A DNA stretch of 64,000 bases from Zygnema circumcarinatum (Eukaryota > Streptophyta > Zygnematophyceae > Zygnematales > Zygnemataceae): positions 3,608,310 through 3,672,309 of the forward strand of contig CM074808.1 of the NCBI GenBank assembly GCA_037447605.1, in the 5' to 3' direction. A program made the translations under genes and the position numbers. Below, one piece after another: positions 56,685-64,000 of this stretch. How positions within the stretch are numbered: position 1 is the first letter of the stretch; each line of letters starts with the position of its first letter. Below the pieces are notes generated by a model. It was not told the origin of the DNA, made no database searches, and was given only the letters and a program-made list of their open reading frames with translations.

Positions 56685-58823
56685 ATGAGCGAGGCTTTCG
56701 CAGTGCCATGGATGAAGCCGACCAAAGCAGAGGTACGGAATAACGCTATTGGTCGCCCTTCTGTTGTGAAAGGAGGATCACCATTTTGACCGAAATTCAA
56801 ACCCTAATTTAACCTTAAATCCTTGAACCGTAATCATCTCTCGTTGTTCCTGTTCTCATAAAAACTTCATTTACATTTTTTGTTCCATTTTTAACCAAGC
56901 TTTCTCTCCGTCCCCCCCCTCCCCCCCTCTCCCGGTGGTTTGGGCAACAGGATGGAGGCGCGAAGGAGAAGAAACAAAAGCATGTTGCGCAGACTACTGC
57001 CAAAAAGGCATTCAACTTAACTCCATTTCGTGAGGCAATAACTTTCAATGGCAGTAATAAAAAAAAGGCCTCGACATCACAGGAGGAAGGAGCGAATGTC
57101 GTTGAAAAGAGTTCAGCAGATTTCCATTCGGGAGACGATGCACATCCGGAAAAATGGGACCCAAATGACCTGAAAAATCGTGCTTCACCTGGAGGACTTT
57201 CAGAGAGGCGCTCATATGGAGGACATGAAGGGAAGCGTCTGCATGATCCTCTCCCTGTCAGACCTGTAACTGTAACTGGATTGAAGGCTTTCAGAGAACT
57301 ACCGCCTGGAAAATGCCCCGACGAATTGATAATTCGAGCTTCCGTACAAGTTTTTTTGGCAAATGAAGATGGGAGGGATGGGGGTGGGGAGAGAGAGGGG
57401 GAAGGGGAGGGAGAGGATGAGAGAGTAGGGGAGGGCGAGGAAGGGGAGGAGAGAGGAGTGGGGGAGGGGAAGGGGGAGGGAGAGGGAGAGTGGGAGAGGG
57501 AGAGGGAGAAGGAAAGGGAGAGAGATATGGAGATAGAGAGGGAGAGGGAGAATGCAGCAGAGATGCTTCGACGGATGTCGAAACTGTCGGTGTCACATCG
57601 GATATGTATGGGAGAATTTGGGGCCATCCCAGTATTAGTGAAACTTTTGGAGTCCAAAAATGACCTATTGGTGGAACATGCAGTCACAGCATTGTCGAAT
57701 CTTTTGTTAGAGCGGAAACTGAAACTGGAAATAGGTACCCCAAAAACTATAGAAGCCTTTTCCGATCTCATGGAAAATGCGAGACGGCAGAAGGCCCGGG
57801 AAAATGCAGCTGGGGCAATATGCAACCTTTCTGTTTCGGAGGATCTTTCGAAGTCAATAAGAGAGGCAGGAGCCATACCTAAACTGCTCAACTTTGTTAA
57901 ATTTTCTGAGGATTTGCAGGTCAAAAGAGACGCGGTAGTGGGGCTTCTTAGTCTAGCCCTTAATGAGAGCTGTAGAAATGACATTGTGGAATTGGGGGCT
58001 GTAACCCTAATGTTGGAGCTTCTTAAGGAGCCAAAGTTATCTTTTGAAGATGAAGTTACGGCTCTTATTGCCACTTTAGCGAAGCATCCGGATGGCTGCC
58101 GGATTTTGGCGGATGGAGGAGGGGTAGAAGCTCTAGCCGAAGTTTTGGAGATTGGGAAGCCGAGGAGTAAAGCAGCGGCAGTTTCTGCATTGTTAAGTTT
58201 GTCGATGTCGAGCGAAGACTGTCTGGAATCCGTTGCAAATGAAGGACTTCTGCCCTCTCTCACAGCCTTGATTTCGAGCAAAGAAGGGAGGGGGAGAGAG
58301 AAGGTGAGACATCTTTAAACTGAACTGGACTGGAACTGAAACTGAAACTGACTCTGAATTGATATAAACTGAATTTGAACCGCTTTTTTTAAGCGGGGGC
58401 GATTGCTGGCAAAGTCTGTTTTAGGGTTGCATGAAAGTTGAATGCATGGCAGCAGTAAGACAAGTGGGAATGGAAGCCGGAAACAGGAGAGGAGAGTGGG
58501 AGGAGGGGGGGGGGGGGCGGGGTGGGGGGCAGGAGGGAAAGAAGGGATAAATGGAGAGAGAGGGAGAGAGGTAGCCTGCCCCTCCGTTTCAAGCCCTAGC
58601 TGGAGAAAAAAAGGAGAAGACAGGCTTTGACAATGATTTTTTGATGTTAGGGTTTTCGGGCAGGTCTTCTCACCCTAACAACCCTAAATAGCCTAAAAGG
58701 CCTAGAAACCCTCTAGCCTTAAAAATCTTTCTCTAATTATTCGCAGTCGATATCTTCTGCTTGCAGGCCTCGGCTCTTGCCGCATTGCTCCGAGAGCATT
58801 GCAATGGCAAAACCTCAAAATGA
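56685..58823 (+). CDS. ARM-repeat protein (tandem gene 2)
   Basis: Exons 56685-56732 (MSEAFAVPWMKPTKAE), 56951-58303 and 58767-58823 join in phase to 485 aa. An N-terminal basic/polar region (residues 17-125) leads to VTGLKAFRELPPGKCPDELI. A Glu/Arg/Gly tract encoded by GGGAGA repeats (57365-57550) interrupts the solenoid. Armadillo repeats follow: GAIPVLVKLLESKNDLLVEH, AVTALSNLLLE, ENAAGAICNLSVSEDLSKSI, GAIPKLLNFVKFSEDLQVKR, DAVVGLLSLALNESCRNDIV and GVEALAEVLEIGKPRSKAAA. The last exon completes ASALAALLREHCNGKTSK. No U-box is visible. It is a diverged tandem relative of the ARM gene at 52182-54997, in the same orientation. A long antisense open frame over the same bases is a compositional shadow. 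Confidence 0.87.
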
Positions 58824-59876
58824 GCGATCGCGGACTGGCGGTGACTTTTTTGTACACATTCTCCACGGAGGCGGTGAAGCCTCTGAGAGAGGGTGGCACT
58901 GGAGGACTGAGGTTTTTGTCAATAAATAGCATTCATATTCATGTAGCATTCATTTGCTAATACTTTCGATTAGCAAGTATCGAAAGTATTCGTGTTATAT
59001 ATTTCAAGTTAGGGCAGTATTTTGGTGTAAGAAACGACAGATGAGGTCGAAGAGCGTGTCGTGCTGGCATGCTCGTGCCGGTGAAGGGACGCGATTGAGA
59101 GAGAGAGAGGGAGAGAGAGAGAGAGAAACGGAGAGGAATTGGGAGTGGGAAAGGGCGGCAGGTATGGGTAGAGAGGTGAGAGTGGGAAAAGTCTTCTTAT
59201 CTGACCTTTTAACCTTTATCAATTTACCAATATCGTTACACAATCAGTCTACGGATGTTGCCCATTCGATGGCCTTCTTAAGGGTTGAAAGATGCCCTGT
59301 CTAGTTTTACTGATGGATGACATCGTCATCCTGATGATGATAATGATGGAAGCATGATGCCATGGGCATCATCCACGAGTTGCCATCATGCCCATGGACG
59401 CGGATGGGCATGGGGCCTTCAGTTGGACGGGACTACGCCAAAAAGGAGAGTGTTTGACTTCCCATGAACTCAGGCACGACCTTTACAGTAACTCATCTGT
59501 TCTAGTATCTGCAGAATCTCCGCTTCCCTTCGACGGTTCAAATCTTTTTTTTAGTAATAGGAATGTTCAAAGCAATGAGAGCTGGGTGTTCAAGTGAAAA
59601 TTCCAACTTGTGGTAAAGAAAACATAATGAAAAAAGATGAAAATGCATTTTGCAAGAGGCAAACCAGATGTTTCATCTGCAAAAGTGGTTTTAACCTGAT
59701 ATGCAAAATCACAGCAATACCAACTCCAGTCGCTAGTGAACATTGGAAGTGGCAAAAAATGCCCTTTCCCATTTCCTTAAATCATCTGGACAGCCTAAAA
59801 GCTCTGCAAAAACTGCTTCTACCAAAAATCGTACATATGAAACAAAAACAGTGAGAAGGGCGGAGCCAGTTTAACC
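58824..59876. other. Intergenic region between convergent genes
   Basis: It contains a GA-rich tract at 59096-59140 and an ATGATG/GGGCATCATGCCCATG cluster with palindromes at 59315-59400. No gene was recognised. Confidence 0.5.
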
Positions 59877-60605
59877 CTAATATGGATAAGCGCTCTCTAC
59901 GGCCGCATTGAGACCAAGCATTGCATTAACTGTGAAGTACATGAAGTACAACCCTAATCCAAGCCCAAATGAAACCAAAACTGCGGAAATTGGGCTCCGA
60001 AACAAGTCGAGGATTGGCTTTGTGATCGCATACACCCCTCCAGTTGCAACCGTGAAGAAATATACAATGTATCTAGACACATTATCCCAAAATTCTTCCA
60101 CTAATGGGCCCTCCGGACCTAGGGCTAAAGCAGTCATATCCATATCCACAGCGCTTTTTGTATGAAGGGATTGCAGAGCTGCTGCAGGTTCCGCATTCAT
60201 CATCGCAAGTGCTGTAAATCCAAACCCTAATAGCGCAACAGCAACATGAAGCTCCATCTCTTTTCCGCTGAAATGCTCTCTCACACTTCCTTCCTCCTCA
60301 TTCCCGTCCCTCTCTGTCATTGCGGAAATAGAACTCCTTTCACTACCGCGCCTGCTTCCTCCAAGTCCTGCGCCACCGTTTATGCCGAACCCCAATTCTC
60401 GCTCTGAGAAATTAGCATCCGCCATCCCTGACCGAGAAGATAGAGGCTCCTGTAAATCTTGGCGCTCTGCTCGTATTATTTCGCATGAAGGAGAGATCCT
60501 TCTTGAATGCTGCGCCAAACCACCTCTCCGCCGTGGCTGCATGGAAGGCGTCTGGTGGGCAGCCTTTCCGCAGTAGGTTGCGCCGACAGCTGCAGCGGAA
60601 GCCAT
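59877..60605 (-). CDS. Plastid membrane protein with Ycf33-like C-terminal domain
   Basis: A single exon of 242 aa from the ATG at 60605. The open frame extends upstream, but that part looks like untranslated leader. The N-terminus (MASAAAVGATYCGKAAHQ, then Arg-rich) is a transit peptide. At about residue 135, LHVAVALLGFGFTALAMM followed by NAEPAAALQ resembles a thylakoid-transfer segment or first membrane helix. The C-terminal about 70 residues (EEFWDNVSRYIVYFFTVATG, KPILDLFRSPISAVLVSFGL, VNAMLGL) form two helices and match my memory of the small cyanobacterial/plastid Ycf33 family: FW-N start, KP..L..P..A and an AMLGL end. If right, this is a nuclear-encoded, plastid-returned version. Function is unknown. 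It runs convergent to the second ARM gene. Confidence 0.75.
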   Translation of the reverse strand: MASAAAVGATYCGKAAHQTPSMQPRRRGGLAQHSRRISPSCEIIRAERQDLQEPLSSRSGMADANFSERELGFGINGGAGLGGSRRGSERSSISAMTERDGNEEEGSVREHFSGKEMELHVAVALLGFGFTALAMMNAEPAAALQSLHTKSAVDMDMTALALGPEGPLVEEFWDNVSRYIVYFFTVATGGVYAITKPILDLFRSPISAVLVSFGLGLGLYFMYFTVNAMLGLNAAVESAYPY

Positions 60606-61222
60606 GGCTTCTCCTACTGCTTGTCCTGCACTGCCGCGGAGAGAGAGAGAGAGGGAGAGAACGAGAGCGGGAGTGGGAGGGAGGGAAAGAGCCGGATGTT
60701 TGGAAGTGGTTCGTAATTTCATGCTTCTAGTGTTCGCGATTTGCGTAGGGTCGTAGGTTTACGATCGTACGAATGGCCCTGGTAGTACGGACATCGTTGA
60801 AATATCTGCTTGACGTGACACGTGGAGAGATAAGAATGGTCGCAATAAATGTGACGTGGCAACGCAAAGTGTACGGACTCTGACGTGACGAAAAATTCGC
60901 GTCAAATAATGAGTCGTTTCGGAATTGTTCGATTTCGAAAAAGCGTCGCGGGATTTGGACACCGCGGAGGGTAGAATAAGCGGCACGGGTCGGACATTGG
61001 TTGGATCAACCATTGGAACAGATTGGCTGCCAACCACTGATTCATGACCCTGCCAACCATTGCCAATGGTATCAACCATTGAATTCGATGGTTGAGCCAA
61101 CCGTAAGTAACGCAAACTTTCATTGAACTCGCGATGGCGAGGCCATCAAATTTACATGGATAAAGGCAAAATGTGGAACCACGAAGGACTGGTCACAAAG
61201 GTGTTGCTATTATTAGTTGCTA
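60606..61222. promoter_or_regulatory. Promoter region of the Ycf33-like gene with CCAATGGTT repeat
   Basis: Upstream of the start at 60605 lie a GA-rich stretch (60637-60690), CACGTGG near 60820 and a CCAATGGTT-rich repeat (61000-61095). The solenoid gene ends at 61223. Confidence 0.45.
61000..61095. repeat. CCAATGGTT-rich dispersed repeat, copy 2
   Basis: ATCAACCATTGGAAC, GACCCTGCCAACCATTGCCA and ATGGTATCAACCATTG are shared in order with 46104-46180. The palindromic words could form hairpins. Confidence 0.6.
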
Positions 61223-64000
61223 TTACATCGCGTCAAGCTCAAACTTAGGCATACTAACCCCAAAATTCCTGCGATGCTCTAAGACGAGGAGCCGAGTGAG
61301 GCTCGTAAGAATTCTATGCTCTGAAGTTCGCTCAATGTATGCATGAGCAGGTCCGGTATGTCTTGGCTTTATCTTTATGTTCTGCATGCCCTTCTTCTGC
61401 ACTGCAGCGAGAGCCTGTCCCAAAGTGGGGTTCCCTCTAACGCCCATCGCTGCTATCTGAATCTCATAGTGAGCCTTCACTTCTTTGATGTTCACCTGAA
61501 TGCATCAACAGTCAAAAAGAAACATGAATTTGGGTCATATGTTTTAAGGAAGGAGAGTGTTCCTTTCTTCTCTGCTTTACTTTACTCTGTTTACTGGACA
61601 TATACTTTGAGCTTGCATTGCACTCTGTCATACATTTGAAGCTTCTAAGGCCCATACTTTCAAGATTTTCATCCTAAGTTTGCAACTTAGGAACAAGCCT
61701 TTTCAATCGAGTCAACTATGAACTCTCCCACTCTCTCTTCCTCCCGTAGTCTCTAAAGTCCAAATTTTTCTGCCCGACGGGCAGAAATCTGCAACACTTA
61801 GTCTTGAAACCCTGAAGTTTGTAAAAGTTCACCTTTTCAATCCTTCACAGTAGTATCAAGTTTTTGGAAGTTTCCAGTTTCGTTCTGCTCACCAGTTTGA
61901 TGCCTCCGTTGATTGACTGCAAAGCCGGTCCTCCGAACGGAATTCGTTCCGCGGTACGTTCCAACGCTTCCATTGTCGGCATATGTGTGAAAACCGTTGC
62001 ATGCAGAAGTTCTACCTCTTCAGAAGATCCAAAAATTTCATGGCTCGATCCGAGACACATTTCTAATAGCCCCAAAGCCGCTTCTGCCACGTCAGGAACT
62101 CCCGGTATCTACATAAAAAATCCCAAAAAAGAAAAAGAAAAAACAGAGAGCGTTCAGAATTCCGAGTTTCAGTTAATGTATTTAAAAAGTTGACAGTGAG
62201 AGAGGTGTCTATTGAAGTTTTGGAGATGAAGGGATAGATAGAGAGGAGAATCTGAGACGTATGGTGAAAGAAAGAGAGAGAGAGAGAGGAAGAAAGAGAG
62301 AAAGAAAGAAAGAGAGAAAGAAAGACAGAGGCAGAGAGAGCGAGAGAGAGAGAGGGAGAGAGAGCGAGGGGGAAAGAAAAGGCGAGGGGCTTCACCTGAA
62401 ATATTTTTTCATCGCTGCACCAATCGCAGATCTGAATGAGAGCCTCCCAAAGAAGCCGAAAGTTGATCGAGTTTGATCCGAAAGGCCTCCCCTTCCCTCT
62501 CACATAGTTCAACACAATTGTGACAACTGTCACGGCCCGGAGGTAAAGGTCCGGGTCCGCAACTTCGGACTTTTTCGCGGGGTCTTCCGCCAACATAGAA
62601 ATGACCAAATCCGTAATGACACATGTCAAGCCGCGATGGGTCGAGGGGGCTGCATGGCCGTTGGATTCAGCTCCTGAAAAAGTGCAAAATGTACATACAT
62701 ATATTTGAATTCATGTATACAGTTTAGGGTTTCCCCACACGCATAAAAAAACCTGAATGCACGGTTCAGGACTGCTTTCGGGTTTCCTCTCACCTGAAGT
62801 GTTTGAATTTGCTTCAGCCAACTGAACCAAAGTAAAGGTTGTTGGGTCACATCTCAACAAAAAATCGCTTGACACCGGATCTTCAAGTAAGCATCTTAAT
62901 ATTACAAGAGTAAGTTTTGCCTGAGGAACTCCGTTTAGTGTGGAGGTATTTTTGGCTCCAAGGACATCGGGCAGAAGAAATAGAAAGGCTCGAAACACAT
63001 CTCCCCATAGTAAAGCGAGAGCTTGCCCAGGCCCCGGAGTGAAGCCTGCACTTGCCCAAATCTGTTCAACAAATTCAACACAATGTGGGACACGGAACAT
63101 GCAATCAGAACATAGAACATACAGTTAAAAGGATGTCTTTCGGACCCATTGTTTTTTATAGGATTTTGATGGTGTGCGTATGTGTATGTATGTATACGTG
63201 GAGGGTTGGTGAAGGGGGATGTATGCGGATGTGAATGCGAATGTGACGTGAAGTGATGGGTCTTTCCACCGAATACATGTGTCAACTTCTGAACAAGCTG
63301 TTAATAAGATTGTTATTATGACCAGCACATAGTTATAAGATTTGAGTGGAAAACAAAGACTAATGAAGGGGAAAGAGAGCAAACTTACCATTGATGATTT
63401 CATGGCTGGATTGAGATATATCAAAACGTACAGCAAAGCAACGCCGGCTGTCACATTCGACCATCCAAGGTCGATTCTCGCCTCAGAAGCCGCCATGTCA
63501 GTGCCACCTGGCGCGCTCCCATTGGCCGTAACCCCTCCCCCTCCCGGAAGGGCCAATCCCAGCCATGCATGAGCATAGCTGAAAATAGTCCCATTGCTGG
63601 CAGCTGACGATTGGCTCAACTGTTGCTGAACGGGGGCCCCTCCCGCTCTCTTCTCGTTAGGGCGGGAGAGGAGGCTACTGGCAGCGTGAAGGAGAGGGAG
63701 GACAAGAGTGGTAGAGGAGCCCAATCTTTCAGCATATATGTTGGAAGACTCTCTCCAGAGGAGGAGTAGGAGGAGGACAATACTAGAGTCCAGCTCCAGC
63801 CTTTGCCGTTCATCCGGGATCTTGATGGTGAGAACGGATACAAGAGCATCGCTTATATCGTGCACGAAGCAGTAGCTGGCAATGAAGTTTGTGTTCACAT
63901 TATCTGTGGCGGTTAAGATGATAAGAAAGAGCCTGAAAAGAACGAGAGGAAAGGAGCTAAAACAAACTCAGAAAGAGTCAAACCTTGGGAGGTAGCTCAT
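61223..64000 (-). CDS. C-terminal part of a large alpha-solenoid protein, ARMH3-like (partial)
   Basis: Six exons are visible: 64000-63984 (continues outside the window), 63932-63389, 63061-62794, 62673-62396, 62108-61893 and 61495-61223. They join in phase to 465 residues ending ...VSMPKFELDAM. The sequence is all-helical and Leu-rich (LFLIILTATDNVNTNFIASY, CFVHDISDALVSVLTIKI, AGVALLYVLIYLNPAMKSSM, FVEQIWASAGFTPGPGQALA, VPDVAEAALGLLEMCLGS). The segment TATDNVNTN...V..IS.ALVSVL resembles the conserved stretch of ARMH3/C10orf76 (DUF1741), a Golgi PI4KB-associated solenoid in animals. I make that link from memory and hold it loosely. No transmembrane or catalytic motif is visible. Confidence 0.75.

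Noticed and set aside
56815-58281. Long minus-strand open frame (488 codons) antisense to ARM gene 2
   Set aside because: It mirrors the phase of the sense ARM exon, has no family features, and its low-complexity Ser/Pro parts are the complement of the GGGAGA tract.

Overview
The window is nuclear DNA of a photosynthetic green-lineage eukaryote. The genes are intron-rich with canonical GT-AG borders. The gene set is plant-like: a CBM48 starch-granule protein of PTST/FLO6 type, a plant-type pyroglutamyl peptidase, ARM-repeat proteins and plastid-targeted membrane proteins. It also contains two things seed plants lack: a selenoprotein W with an in-frame TGA, and a PiT/PHO4-type Na+/phosphate cotransporter. 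I infer a streptophyte alga, or another green alga that kept selenocysteine. The species cannot be named from the sequence.

Layout. 1-108 is the 3' end of an unidentified CDS. 2787-3950 (+) encodes a two-LysM protein. 5161-9249 (-) is a 13-exon PHO4 phosphate transporter with a 10-N assembly gap in an intron. 12162-15814 (-) is the coiled-coil plus CBM48 starch protein. 17750-19453 (-) is a conserved plastid membrane protein. 20300-29402 (-) and 31586-40789 (+) are two head-to-head 18-exon paralogues encoding secreted G8/beta-helix proteins resembling animal CEMIP/CEMIP2. 42232-44376 (-) is a pyroglutamyl peptidase and 46453-48131 (+) is selenoprotein W, also divergent. 48.4-52.2 kb is intergenic and holds two non-autonomous inverted-repeat transposons. 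52182-54997 (+) and 56685-58823 (+) are tandem ARM-repeat genes. 59877-60605 (-) is a plastid membrane protein with a Ycf33-like C-terminus. 61223-64000 (-) is the 3' part of a large alpha-solenoid gene, tentatively ARMH3-like.

Main points. (1) The SelW Sec codon lies in an 11-nt micro-exon, and a candidate SECIS element lies about 230 nt past the stop. (2) The two CEMIP-like genes have identical exon phases, and 15 of 18 exons have identical lengths, while their introns are unrelated and full of microsatellites. (3) In the minus-strand copy two exons, each with flanking intron, are tandemly duplicated without visible change, and including both copies would break the frame. (4) Two structurally complete inverted-repeat elements with target-site duplications were found. 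Exon models were built by hand and checked for reading-frame phase, but no database search was possible. No rRNA, CRISPR or prokaryotic feature was seen, and no tRNA was noticed.
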